In this document: in pieces, positions 48,440 to 61,140 of the stretch
Position numbering within the stretch: position 1 is the first letter of the stretch
How the letters are laid out: the number at the start of each line of letters is the position of its first letter
Assembly: GCF_009870125.1 (NCBI RefSeq)
Contig: NC_046681.1
Coordinates: 9,561,001-9,625,000, forward strand
DNA: 64,000 nucleotides
Reading direction: 5' to 3'
Source: Drosophila pseudoobscura
Taxonomy: Eukaryota > Arthropoda > Insecta > Diptera > Drosophilidae
The notes under the pieces: model-generated
Database searches by the model: none
Told to the model about the DNA's origin: nothing
Seen by the model: the letters and a program-made list of their open reading frames with translations, nothing else
Position numbers and translations under genes: made by a program

Positions 48440-48725
48440 TGGAGATAGTCATACCCGGTACTCAAAATGAGTATAGATAGGGGTATATTAGATTAGATGT
48501 GTGTATCGTCCAGATGGAAGCGTTTCCTATATATGTACATTCTTGATCAGCGATCCGTATCAATAGCCAAGCCAAGTCCCGATCAGCGCCTAGATCTCAG
48601 GGACCATAAGAGTTCTAGAGACTAAATTTTGTATCCAGTATCCAGCTTAGAATTATAGGGAATGACCGTATATATCAGATTGATGAACCTGGATCGGATC
48701 TGATCAAACGTTTCCCCTCGTTTTT
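48440..48725. repeat. Decayed dispersed repeat with ATACCCGGTACTC start
   Basis: Begins ATACCCGGTACTCAAAATGA and contains GGAAGCGTTTCC, ATATATGTACATTCTTGATC and AATAGCC, a set of blocks I know from dispersed elements in Drosophila introns and transposons. It ends near CCCCTCGTTTTTAATTTAA. No coding capacity; I cannot name the family. Confidence 0.55.
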
Positions 48726-50123
48726 AATTTAATGCACTTATTATAGTGGAACATTATGGAATTCGCTTCTTTCAGCTGCAATCAAGCACACAACTCCCGC
48801 CAGCAGTCGTAAATGTATCTGAAGGGTTGTCACTTCTTCAAAGAAATACAATCCCAATCCCGGACATCTGCATCTCTCCAGCTGTTTGCGGATGACCAAT
48901 GCTGCGAGGGACCACCCGCTGTCCGTTGTATCTGATGTCTGACAAACTGTCGTACAAGTTCTGTGGCGTCTGCGAAATACCCAATAAAATAAAACAAATA
49001 TAATTCGAATGTCCAGCGCACACTATACATACTATGTATGTATGTAAAATATGATTAATAGCGAGAGTTTACATGCAAAGATATGGCTATGAATGTGTGA
49101 AAATGAATTATTTATGATATTACATACAAATCAAAGCCACGCGAAAGGCATTTCAAAATTACAATTATTGCATTTAATACATACCTTTTTTTTTGTGGCG
49201 TTCATTACCCGCTCATCAATTTGTAATTGGATCCGTAATATGTATTCAAATCCATAATAAAAGGGAAAAACTCTACGGTGCTGAAAAAATTCTCTTGCTT
49301 GCTGAAAAACTCATTGTTAAATGCTGTAAAAAGAATTTATATTTATAGCTGAAATGATTTGTGTGAATTATTGAAGCTGGAAAATGCTGAAAAAAGAATG
49401 CTGCAAAATCGATGGATTAATTATGATTTGCTGCTGCCGCTGCTGCTGCTGCTCCCACGTTGAAGTCCAGATCCAGAAACCAAAACCAAACCAAACTACA
49501 ACAAATGCCCGGAACGCCTGCGAAAAGAGTTTGGAGTAGAAGAAAAGTCTGGCTAAAAGAGCCAGGATTAAACAAGGAAGTGGGCTGGGGCTGGGATTGG
49601 GGGAATTGGGAGTTGGTTTCGACTCGTCGCCACTTGGGGATTGGTGGCAAAAAAGAAGAGGTAAACTCTCAAAAAAATATATATATAGATGGAGGGAAAA
49701 GGAGCTGTGAACACGCACACTTAAGTCCACACAAAAGTACGGAAAAGTAGGAAAATACTCAGCAAAAGAGCCAAAGAGCGCGCCATGGCCACAGCTCCAT
49801 GCGCCATGCTCCGTGCTCCGTGCTCCGTGGCCAGGTGAAAATGGATTCTGAAAATTGGGTTAATTGATGCTTAGTGTTTTGCTTCTGTGTGAATGGAGGT
49901 GGAGGTGGTCGGGCCAAGGGTCGTGGGCGTGGGCGTGGTTATTTAGCGCCAAGTAGCTAATAGTTTTTGCCGCCCGGCCAACCCTTTCCCTGCTTTTGCT
50001 CTTGCTTTCGCCAAGCGGAAACGGAAACGGGTAATGCACACACACAACACACAAATGCCAAAATGGCGGCGTCGTCGTCAAGGGGGGCTGGGAATGGGAA
50101 TGGGAATGGTAATGGGACTGTGG

Positions 50124-50156
50124 CTAGGGGTTAGGGTTTAGGGGTTAGGGGTTAAG
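50124..50156. repeat. TTAGGG-like degenerate short repeat
   Basis: Four blocks of the form (G)GGGTTAGGG or GGTTTAGGGG. It resembles vertebrate telomere repeat, which flies do not use at telomeres, so chance expansion is the simple reading. Confidence 0.7.
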
Positions 50157-50220
50157 TCAGCTATACGCCATACACTACATTGCAATTAGCATTATATATC
50201 CAATGTCGAATTATACACAC

Positions 50221-50485
50221 CGGGACTGCCCAATTCCGTGAGATTGGCACTCAGTGTGCCGCCCGCTGGTCCGCCATTGAGGCTGTTGCTCCCTGCCGCA
50301 CCTCCGGGAGCACCAGCACCAGCGCCGACTCCTCCGCCAGCGACAGTACCGCCAGCAATAGCACCAGCACCACCGCTGGCCGCTGGATCCACCGCCTGGC
50401 AGTGGAGCAGCGGCACCAGCAACAGTTGGAGGAACAGCAACCCCATCCGCATCGATGCCACTCTAAGCGTCGTCGTTCGCCTCAT
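50221..50485 (-). CDS. Probable first coding exon of a secreted or membrane protein
   Basis: The minus-strand frame from ATG at 50485, in good fly context (GTAAAATGAG), encodes a basic start (MRRTTTLRVASMRM), a hydrophobic core (GLLFLQLLLVPLLHC) and a likely cleavage region LHCQA, that is a signal peptide of about 30 residues. A Gly/Ala-rich linker follows, then LSANLTELGSP with an N-glycosylation sequon. A possible splice donor CCCG|GTGTGT lies at 50220; without it the frame stops at 50192. The frame is also open upstream to 50740, so a longer N terminus cannot be excluded. The gene would continue toward lower coordinates past this window's non-coding DNA. Signal peptide plus Gly linker fits the first exon of a neuronal adhesion or receptor gene, but I cannot name it. 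Confidence 0.5.
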
Positions 50486-50854
50486 TTTACAATTTGGTAT
50501 CTTGGCTATGTGTCTGTTGTACGAGTATTCCAGCACCGGCATCAACATGGTCCATCGGTTGTTGCTGGGCGGCGGCTCCTTGGCTCCTCCTCTCCTCTCC
50601 GATGGCTCCGCTAATTGTGGACGATGCTCTGCAAGAGTCACGGGTAGGTGGGGGTTAGGGGTAAATTTCGTTAATGAACTGACTTTTGGGCTAAAATGTA
50701 ATTGTAAATGTAATTTTAGCTTTTGCTTTGGCATTGGCATGGCGTCGGTTTCGTTTTCGTTTTCGGTGAAAAGTATCTGACAGACAGCAAATTAGATTTA
50801 GTTAAAGTTCCTGTTGCACTGCACACACATTTTCAGGCATTTCTCTCACAGATC
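50486..50854. other. Upstream region of the signal-peptide exon
   Basis: Likely 5' leader and promoter side of the minus-strand exon. No TATA box or clear initiator is seen. Confidence 0.35.
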
Positions 50855-51570
50855 CAAACGTATTTGCTGGATGAAAAAGTATCTTATGGATATAAATCCG
50901 TTCACACAATGTTTATTTCACAGCAAAAAGTGTTTTTTCAAATTGTTTTTTAGTTTATCTCACCGATACTAAAGTATCCAACAGTTAAATATTTATTTCA
51001 TAGATAAAAATATATCTCACAATATGGATTATTTTTTATTAAATTTGGTTCACTGTTTTATTACATTTTTCCCAAAGATACAAATGTATCCAACAGCTAA
51101 TAATTTATTTTATAGATACAAATGTATCTCACTGTATGGACTTTATAGAAGCGTAGCTTTTTGTTCACTGTTTTATTGAATTAAAGATAGAAATGTATCT
51201 ACTAGTTAAATATTTATTTTATAGATACAAAGGTATCTCACAATATGGATTTTATAGAAGCGTAGGCTTTTATTGAATTTATTCACTATTTTATTCCACA
51301 GGTATCTAGCACTAGAATATTTATTTTATAGATACATTTGTATCTCACAATATGGATTTTATAAAATTTTGTTTACTGTTTTATTGTATTTTTCACAATG
51401 ATACAAATGTATCTGCTGGTTAAATATTTATTTTATAGATACAGATGTATCTCACAATATGGATTTTATTGTTTTATTGCATTTTTCCCAAATGTATCTA
51501 AATGAGAAAAATATATTTCATAGATACCAATGTATTTAACATTTAAATGTATCTCACTTGTTGTTTTTGT
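50855..51570. repeat. Degenerate ~110-bp tandem array with GATACA/TGTATC inverted motifs
   Basis: About six diverged copies of an AT-rich unit. Each contains one GTATC motif, then TTAAATATTTATTTTATA, then GATACAAATGTATCTCAC, then CAATATGGATTTTAT and GTTCACTGTTTTATT. The core GATACA-NN-TGTATC is an inverted repeat, seen near 51076, 51116, 51231, 51335, 51399 and 51440. There is no coding capacity. Confidence 0.8.
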
Positions 51571-53260
51571 TAGAATCTCACAAGCACAAAAGTATCTTGT
51601 AAGCACACGAATGTATCTCACATCTGCAAATATGCATCTGCCCGCAACAGTTGCAATTAATGTTCTCTGTTTATTTTTTTGTTTTTTTTTAGTTTATGGC
51701 TGCTTGCACAGTGTTTGCTGTGGCAAATGTATCTTGCAGATACCAGAATGTATCTCAATGCATACTCCTCGGGGATGGGCTGCAATTAAAGTTCTTTGCC
51801 AGCAGTCTCCACCGTTTACACGACATCTGCTCGGCGCAGATACTCGGTACATACGGATACAACCATACAAGACAGAATGTATCTCGTCCGTGCATCAAAT
51901 TACACATTTGGCATATAAATTGCTCAATTTCATGTATATATTTTGTGCCTTGTGTCAAATTGTCATTACACCGCTCACGATACGCGGCGCAGACCGACAG
52001 GCACACCCCTCGGTTTGCGCTAATGTATCTTGCAGATACAATTGCTGAAATTGCACTTTTAGCACTTGGCCACGAAATGGGGAACGATGCGAGGCGTTCT
52101 CCCGTAACTTCCTTGAAGTAATTTCTGTTTTTGTTATGCCCGCTTTTCCGCTTCGAATGCGCAGAGATACTCCCGGGCTATCTGCTCCTCTCAAAATGTA
52201 TCTGTTGGTGTGTGTGTGCGTTCTTTTTATGGTTTTTAGTGCCTTTTCATGGGCTTTAAATTATCGATTTGTTTATAACATTTTGCACACGCCAACACAC
52301 CCACAAGTAACACCTTGTCGTCGCCTGTTTCTGTATCTTTCTCTCTCACAGCGTGTATCTTTTGCTTGCTATTTATGCATTGCACTTGTGCCACAACTGT
52401 CTCTGGGCTAAGGGCTTTTCCCTTACGCTTTCCTTGTGTGTTACTTTTTTTTTGTTACATTTATAAATGGTTTAGAGCACATGTGGCACACGCACAGCTG
52501 CGGCTACAATTTGTAACTGTAGAGCATTTATAAACGACGGAGACGGAGACCGAAACCGAGACTCGTTCCTCTGGTGCCTGGTGCCTGGTGCCTGGCTCCT
52601 GCCTGTGCAGGTCCCTGGGTGCGATGGTCCTTCAAATGTTTACACACGCTCAAGAACTTTTTGTTGGTCGTCAACAAACCATCAAGCATTTCGCCTTTTG
52701 CTTATCAGCCAGCCATCCAGCGCGAGATACACTCGTCGTAGCCGGCGTTTCCTTTCGATACGGGTTACGGGATACGGTATACGGTCTGTGGTCCGTGGTC
52801 TGTGGTCTGGCCCCGACTTGAGCTCCAGCTCGAGCTCCGGTTCGTATTTGATTTACCATCTCGGAAAACGTGCTCGCATGCGGTCTGGTTGAATTTTCCT
52901 CGCTCGCTTTTGTTGTTTCAGTCAATTGCCGCATTTTAAAAACGCATAAAATTGCTTTATGTTTGCCTTTCCATTTTCCCCCTGGCAGCTGAGTATCTGA
53001 GCAGAGTATCTTTAGCTCTTGTTCCTTTTTTGGGCTTATCCCCGGGCGTAAATTTATGCAAGGCGCCTTAGTTCGGGGCGCACATGACAGACGCGTTGGC
53101 GTGTTCCTTTAGGTTTCCTCTTCAGTCTCGAGGAAAACTGCATACAGCTGCATGCAGCTCTACGGCTCTACGGCTCTTCGGGTATCTCTGTGTGTTCTGG
53201 TATCTGGTATCTGTCCCTCTGGGCATTCCGTCTCCAGGGTAAGTATCTGTAAGTGGTGCA
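51571..53260. other. GTATCT-rich non-coding stretch
   Basis: The tandem unit is gone, but GTATCT (often AATGTATCT or CTGGTATCT) still occurs about 18 times up to 53245. No gene is seen; open frames are chance. A strong donor-like CAGGGTAAGT occurs near 53236 with no convincing exon before it. Confidence 0.6.
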
Positions 53261-56200
53261 TAAGTGGCACACACAGATAGAGGGAGAGAGAGAGAGAGAG
53301 AGAGGTAGAGAAAGAAATGTTATTGATGATTTATTTGCATTTGGCATTGATATATGCTAATGTTTTCCCCGTGACTGCCTTTGTCTCTCTCATGAAACAA
53401 AAACAAAACCAAACCGAACCGAATGGAACCGAAAAAAAAAAAAAATGGTTACTCACGGTTCCCCCTGGATGCACAGATGCATGCACCATGGATTATGTTA
53501 TCTCTTGCCCGAAATGCCTGTCTGTTGGCTTTTCAATTTTTCATGTCCGTCCAAGGCAGAAGACAGGAAATTATTATGGTATTTTTGTTGTTGTTCCTTT
53601 CTTAAAGTCATTTTTATTTGCATTTCGTGATTTCGAAGAGACAGACAGACAGATAAACCCGAAGAGACCTCCTCGACAGAGCACAGCAAATGGAACTCTG
53701 TGTCAACTCAAATATTTGATTTAATTCCCTGACATAATAATTAATCACTCTGCACCTTTTACGGCGGAGCCATGTCTAACCCCAAGGCGGACTCGTGGAC
53801 TCTCGGACTCTCAGACTCTCAGACTCTTTTCTCGCTTATTTGTTTATAATTAAATATTATTTGGCAGTCCGTCCCCCGACTCTCGTTTCCACAAATGAGA
53901 CGCGAGTGGCATTTATCAGTCATTCACTTAAGATTCGTTCTGTTTTCCGTTTCTTTTGTTTAATGAGTTACAAATTTGGTTTTTCAGTTGTTTAATGGCT
54001 GACAGCATTATAGATTAGTGGCCGAAAGTTTTTCTAGCTCCCTGCCCAGCTCTCTTTTTCGTCGTTTTCCATCATTTACATGATCTGGGAACTGTTTTGC
54101 CCGGCGGCTGTTTTTGTCGTCTGTCTGTCGCCGCCGTCCCTCCGTGCCTCCGTGTCTCCGTATCGTATCTGGCTACTTGGTGGGTCTCCGGTCTCGGGGT
54201 CTGCCTCACTAATGTGCTCTCTTGATGTGTATTTTTCTGGGCTAATAGTCTCTGAGCTGGCGGCGTCATTGGGCAGCATCGGTCGTTGGGTATTTGTGTT
54301 AATTGTATGCTCGTTATGAATGTTCGTTGGCATTTTAAATTATTGCACAGACTATACTTAGAAAGGCGCTCCACTCCACTCTCTTCACAGACCAAAATAT
54401 CTCATCTTAATTTATTGATTGTTGTTTTTTGTGGCAACTATTTTCCCAGGTGTTGCGGCAGAAACTTGGGGGATTTATTGGTTTTTTTACGATTAGTTTG
54501 GAAGAGATTATATTGGGAAATCTGCAGCGACTATTTGAAGAAGATTCCTATTTTAATCTTTTTGTCAATTATATTTCCTGTAGAACCCAATTTCAATCTT
54601 AAAATCGAAAAGTTAAGATTCCACCTTCATTCACTTGTCATTCAACTGCCGTTCTGACAGTTACAATCATCTTAATAGACACCGAAACGGATACAGATAG
54701 ATACAGCTGCCATATTTGGTTAATTTACCCAAAGAAAATCTCCCGAAAGTTCTCCACTTTGGCTCAACTCTTCTTTCGCTCCCTCTCGCTGTTTAGCATA
54801 TTGGGTAGAAGAAGTTCTGGCACTTCTATTCGCATTCGCAGTCGTACTAAGAGATTGCCTCATTCTACATATATTAAAAATTCATACACTCGACTGGCGG
54901 GGCAGGGCGGGGCAGGGCAGGCAGGGGCCTTGAGATACATTTGAAATTCAAGTGCCACGGCACACGCGCATCGCTAAAAGTGTCAAATTGGCAAAAGTGG
55001 ACTCCGGGAACACCGGGAATGGTGTGGCAGGGGCAGGCCAACGCGGGAAACAAACAGAAACAGAGAGAAATGAAATATTCTAAAACAAACTTTGGAGGCC
55101 TACTGGAGGCACAAGTGCTGCGTGGAGGAGTGTGTGTGTGTGTGGAGTCTATAAGAAATTGATATCATTTATCAAACTGACACATACAGTGAGAAGAGCG
55201 TGGGGCAAGCAGGCAGACAGCAGTGCCACCAGAAGCTGGAGCTGTCGCTGGAGCTGGAGCTGTCGCTGAAGCGAATCTTTTCTTTAGGAAACTTTTGCAA
55301 ATGAGGCAGCAGTCAGCAAACGGCACATAAATAAACAGCAGCAGAGAGGTCTCTGGTCTGGGGAGGCGTGGCATACGCCTAATTGAATTCAGCTTTCAAG
55401 AGTAAGCGAGAAAGGCATTAATAATCAGGAGTGGAGATCGTCGTTGTTCTGCCACAAAATTAGTTCATTAAAGAAGTTCAGACTCGATTTGCATATCGCC
55501 CCAAAACCCCGCACCCCCATCATCAAATATAAAGAAAAGTATGACCGAAAAAACCTCAAAAATACAAAAAACAAAAAAAAGAAGAAAAAGAAATGAAAGA
55601 AATGTAAATTAAAGTAAACAATCCAAAGAGCTATTCAAATTGTTTTTTTCCACCCTCCAAAAAAAATCAAAAAAATAAAAAAAAAACTTCCAATTGCCAA
55701 AAACTTCAAAAGTCAGCAACATGCAACATGAATATCAAAATCGACGGGGAAAGAGAGCCATAAAAAAGATATAGGGAGGGGCTCGAGAGCGTATGAAAAA
55801 GAGTGTTTGTGTTTGTATTTTCATGGAAAACGAGTGCAGCAGGGGCAGCGGCAGCAAATCAATGCCCCCAACAATAACCCCAGCGGAAGCCCAGCGCCCA
55901 GGAACGGCAAAACATTGGGGCAACACTGGCATGAGGAGCTCTGCGTGTCAGGGCCAACATCAGAGAGCACCAGCGACAGACAGAGACAGAGAGAGAGAGA
56001 GAGAGAAAAGGCACACAAAAAAATACTCGTACTCGTACTCGTACAAATAATTCCGGGAAGCCCTTAGCGATCAGCGGCCCCGCGCACTTGTAATAAAAAA
56101 TATTTTCAATAATAAAGTGTATTAAGTTGTGAAGTGCACAGGCACACCAACGCTCAGACACACAGATACTCCTCGTGCACACACTCGCAAGTGAAAATAA

Positions 56201-59200
56201 ATGAAATGTGAACCATGGAAAAGCTTCGAAAAGCAATAAGTGTGGAAAATATTCGTTGCCTTCGTTCTGCATTTTTTTTTTGTACTCTTCGAAGAGGGTA
56301 TTCTTCGTTTGAAAAGAGGGTTTGCCCTGAAGATATACAAAGTGAGGCATCAATGGGCCTCGTCATGCACACGACATGTATTTTTTTAAACCATTTTCGG
56401 TCCCACAGGCATCGCACATATTTTGTTTTTGCACTCTCGGGCTTTCCCTTTTGCACTCTTTGTGTGTTTAAACAGGAATCGGTGTACGATCCCGATATAA
56501 AAGTTTCAGTGGATAAAAAGTGTATTTCCTTCCATCTCATCATTGGTAAAGTTTCAGCCAAATCAAAATACATTCCATACATAAAATAATTAAGCTTATA
56601 TAAATTTTTTTGGAGTAAAATCTCCCTTTTGTCTCCAGGGATATTCCCTATCGATATTCGAACAATTAAGTGTATCTTTAGCTTCGTTTTTGGAAACTCA
56701 AATTTTCTTTCTTTATTTTTTTATATTATTCACAAAACAAAGAAGAAAAAATATGAGAAATATAAATGAATGTCGAGTGAACTTGCCTCTGCATGAGAGT
56801 TGCGTGTAAATATAAATATTTTTTCCATACAAACACAAGAGTGGAGTAGAGAGTCCATTGGAGGAGGATATTGGTTTGGTGGGGAGTGGGAGTGGGGTGG
56901 GGAGTGGGGTGGGGGAGATGTAACACACATTCCATGGAGACAACTTTGGTTTGTTGATTCTACGAATACGAGCGCGAGTACCGAACGAATAAACGAATAA
57001 ACGAAACACCCAACGCATGAATGTGTCAATGGCTCAAAAACGATTTATACAGCATATTAAATTCTGACATCAATGTTGGATTGTCCGTACATGAAAAGTA
57101 AAAAAGTAATAAAAAGGAAAAACCGAACAAAAATCGAATCAGAAATACAAAGAAGAAGTGTGGCATGCGGCATGGCGGCCTAGCGGCATCTAAAATAGAT
57201 TTATTTATACGATTTTTAACAGTACTTGGCGCGGCTCTTGAGGCCTCCACTCTTGAAATCGAAACTCATTTAAGTTTTTTTCCCGCGTTTTTTTTTCAAG
57301 TTTGATTGAAGTGTATCTCGGGCGTTGGGTTTTGTGTTGTATGTAGTTTCACATTTAAAGAGATTACATTGAAATTGAAGTGGTTGCGGGGCACAAAAAG
57401 CTGCACTACAATCGGAGTGCGCACCTTTTGATGGGGGGTTTCTCCTCCATCGCTCCCTGCACTCCCTGCACCACTCTGCTGCCTGACCTGCGGCTTATTG
57501 TTGAATATACCAAGGCGAATTGGATTTACTTTTACCCTCTTTTGCCGCTTGCTTCCTCAACGCAGAGGTTGATGCATGGCAAAGGGGATTAGAACGGTTC
57601 CGAGCAGCCCACACACACATGCCCCTGCCCCTGCCCCTGCCGCATGCCCCATGCTCTAAAGGGGAATGCCTTGGGGGATTTTCGGCTACGCAGCAAGAAG
57701 CCACACTCAAATTTCTGCATGCACTGCAGCAATTTCTTCAATAAATCTTCGCTCTCTTTTTTGGGATAAAAGTGAAGAGATTTTAAGGAAATTGCGAAAG
57801 TGGATTTTATTTAGCAGAGACTTGAACTCAAATTGAATATCCCACGACATCTAACAGCATTTAAGCGATTAGATTAATTTCTGCAAGTATCTGGAAGATT
57901 GAAAGTTCAAAGAGTGGGGAAATATTTATTGGAATGGAGTCCGATAGCGAGCGAGCGAAGAGAGTGCCCAGGGTCTTGCCCTCTAATTTTAAATATTTTA
58001 TTTGAAGTAGGGACTGTAGCTACCATCGGTATACAAGAAGATACGATCTCGAAACTGCTGAAGTTGCGAAGATCCGATTTCCATAGAAGAGAATTTCCTC
58101 AGGGAGAAGTTGTATCTCTTCCTCCAAAGCATTATCTGTTAAGAGTTCTTTGGATTCGTTCCTACTTTTCCCATCAGTATTCCAGATAATGGATGACGAA
58201 ATCTAACGAAGAGAATGAGAGAGCGCAGGCCTCTCCTGGAGAGAGTGGCTGTGGCACGACGAGAAAGAGATTGGATTCGGCTGCATTCGGTTGGGCTGCC
58301 GAGCTATCTATAGCGGAGGAACTCCCGTAATAGCCGATATATGTCTATCTTTATAAATACATATAACACTTCATTGAAATGCCCATCTTTATACGAGTAT
58401 CTTATCTATTTATCTATCTACCATCTCTGGTATGGTATGCACATCTTTCAATCAAGAGATTGTTTTTTGTATCTAGTATCTTCTATAACATACCTTTATA
58501 ACATACCTCCAAATCTTTATATCTATTCTTTGAATCTATTACATGCATGTTTATCTATCTCTAAGTCATTTCCGTATCTATTCCCAATTTATTTTCAAAT
58601 CCTTTGAATGCTTCACTCTCGGATTTCAAATTACTGATTCCATCAGAGAACGCTGCCTTTCAATAAAATTGTACGACTATGCCCTGTGTTGGGGTGTGCG
58701 GGTGCCGCCTTCAAAGTTGGATTCCACGAATACCCCATCAAAGGTAAATCACATAATGAGGCAGAGGTTAATTTGCAATTCCCTGTCCCTCTTTCTCTTG
58801 CCCCGAAATACGCCTTGGCGGTGGCACAGTGCATGCAAATGGCACACTCGCTGCACACTCATCCACAAATTATCGCGTTTCGCACAGCCTCGCACCCCCC
58901 ACAAGCCCCCACAAGCCCCCACAAGCCCCCCACATGCCCCACACCATATGCTAATTAAAGGGGGCCGGCGAATGGCGCTAACTGGGTCACAAGACACACG
59001 ACGACCGAGGCGGCACGAGCACGGGAATGACATTGCCGCTGCTGCATCGTTGGGGCGTCTCCTAGCTCTAACGGCATTTGGAGGCAGCCTGCTATGCTAT
59101 GCCTATGGAGAACTATCAATCTTGTGCGAGAAGCAAACATAATTTATAACCTGCGGGGCTGTGTACCCCCCTCCCCCCTACTCCATTCTCCAAAATAGAG

Positions 59201-59517
59201 TGTTGCCAAGTTCTCTTTGGGACAAAAGGCAATGTCAGTGGGTGGGTTTAGGCTTGGGGTTTGGGGCGGCAAATGCGGTTCTTTTAATGAGCCGCCAAAG
59301 CGTGAAAAAGCGCAACGATGATGGGTCGTCGGGTCTCTCGCTCGCTCACACACACACACATATGGCCAAAAAGGTGAGGCTCAGGTTGATAATTATGAAT
59401 GGAGCCAGCAGTAAACTGGCACAAAACAAACTCTCAACCCACACACACACACACTCGTGGATATAGAAGATACACCACACCCAGGGCCTCCTGGCCATTG
59501 AGCTGTCAGTTGCCGGA

Positions 59518-59548
<31 letters not shown>

Positions 59549-60289
59549 TGCTGATGCGGCAGCTACACCCCAAAATGCAACGCCCCGACAACAGAGCGAG
59601 AGGCAGAGCAGGTAAGCAGCTTAATCGAGAAGCTCCATCTATCTACTAGCTGCATCTCCATCCATGGCCTGGGTCTGCCCCTCTGCTGTGGCTGTGTGCT
59701 GCCGTTATCATTAGTTGCATCTTAGAGGCACTCAGCCGCAGCTGAAAAGCTTTCAGGAAAGGCCCCGAACCCAGCCCGAGAGCCAGCCAACAGCCTGAGC
59801 CATACCCACAATATGGCCATGCCCATAGCCAGTCAAGTGCATTCATTCGAGCCATGAAAAAGGCAGGAGGCAGGAGGCAGGAGGCAGGTACGCTGCTCAG
59901 CGTTTTATTAATTTATTGCCTTGACGATAGTGGAACAAATCTATTAAAATGCGCATATTAAGCCAAAAGCAGCTTAAGTAAATTACGCACTCATAGAATG
60001 CGACCAAGAAGGAGAATCGGAGGAGAGTCAGAGTCCCAGAATCAAACGTTAAGAGGGCATTAACAAAATAAAAAAAAGAAAAGGAACTAAGAGGCTAAAA
60101 CAAAAGCCAAGTCGAGTCCAGACGAGACTGTAAAGATGCTTTAATGAAGGCACTAAAATTTATGAAATAAAAAACAAAACTCCAGCCAAAGATAGAGACG
60201 GAACAGGCGAAGGAGATGGAGATGGAGATGGTGCCCAGACGAAGCTTGAATGCTCTCCTGAGATGGAAACCAGATACCAAAAGATACAG
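53261..60289. other. Gene-free interval with microsatellites
   Basis: No supported gene. It holds (GA)n tracts, an A-rich stretch near 55550-55700, and ACAAGCCCCC repeats near 58900-58930. One frame (MLMRQLHPKMQ, 59549 on, plus) runs into a good donor CAG|GTAAGC at 59609, but it starts inside a (GA)n tract and has no acceptor; it could be a leader exon. Many GTATCT and TATCTA motifs occur at 58300-58620. Confidence 0.55.
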
Positions 60290-61140
60290 CTGGAAAATGG
60301 GGTGGAAAATTTAATTTAAAAATAATAAAACTGATTTTTATTGATACTAACTTTCGAGTTAACATCAGTTTAGTTAGTTACAGAGCATTTGATGAACATT
60401 TCACCAGAGAAATACCATTTTAATGGAACCAAATGAGGCAATAGATGGTTCTGCCGTTGCCATATGATATATATCCTATAACCAATAAAACTCTCTCTGA
60501 TTGGTACTCAAATTTGTGGCTAATTTAGTAATTTAATAGAGTTTTGAATAAGCTTTTGAAATGGTATTTTTACTTTAAGCAATATTGCATTTAAATATTT
60601 ATCCAAGACAATCATAAAACTATATTTGTTTTATACTCCTTTTTTTGTTAATTTTTAATTTTCGTTTAAAATTTAAATGTTTTTGAAAACACATCAAAAT
60701 GTTGTAAATATTTGAAGCTTAAATTGTTCCCAATTAAAAAATTAATAAAAAAAAATTGTATAGTAGAAGAATTTTTTCCAATTACAAAATTTTAAAAGAA
60801 AATTTATAGTAGAGGAAATATTTAAAGGTTTTCAATTTAAATTGATTTATTTCAAGCACATTTTGTCAGACCAAATTAATTTTGTAATTCATTTTTAAAA
60901 CATTTTCTACATTTAAAAAATGATTGAGCCTTAATAGATGAATATTTCCGAGTAATTTAATTTTGTATGTAGAATTTTAGTTCTTGTAAAAATTGTACGA
61001 AGAATTTATCGATAAATTATAATGCTTTTCTGGAGATCTAAAGATGGCAACAGTCTCTAAATAAATGCAAAAGTATTTAAAGCAATAAATAAATTAATTA
61101 TATATTCAATTCCAATTAAAATTTAAATCCAATCAAACCT
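60290..61140. other. Strongly AT-rich block
   Basis: About 850 bp of A/T-dominated DNA with many AATTTAAA and ATTTTTAA runs and no open frame of note. It could be a matrix-attachment-like or nucleosome-poor segment, or old mobile-element debris; sequence alone does not decide. Confidence 0.7.

Larger units (their letters stand above)
45475..50220. other. Mostly gene-free interval
   Basis: Open frames here are short and have no recognisable content. It holds a poly(A) run near 45969-45986, a candidate microexon at 46991-47024 and a decayed dispersed repeat near 48440-48725. Tandem tracts include GCTCCGT near 49807-49830. If the secreted-protein exon at 50221 is real, part of this interval is its first intron. 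Confidence 0.5.
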
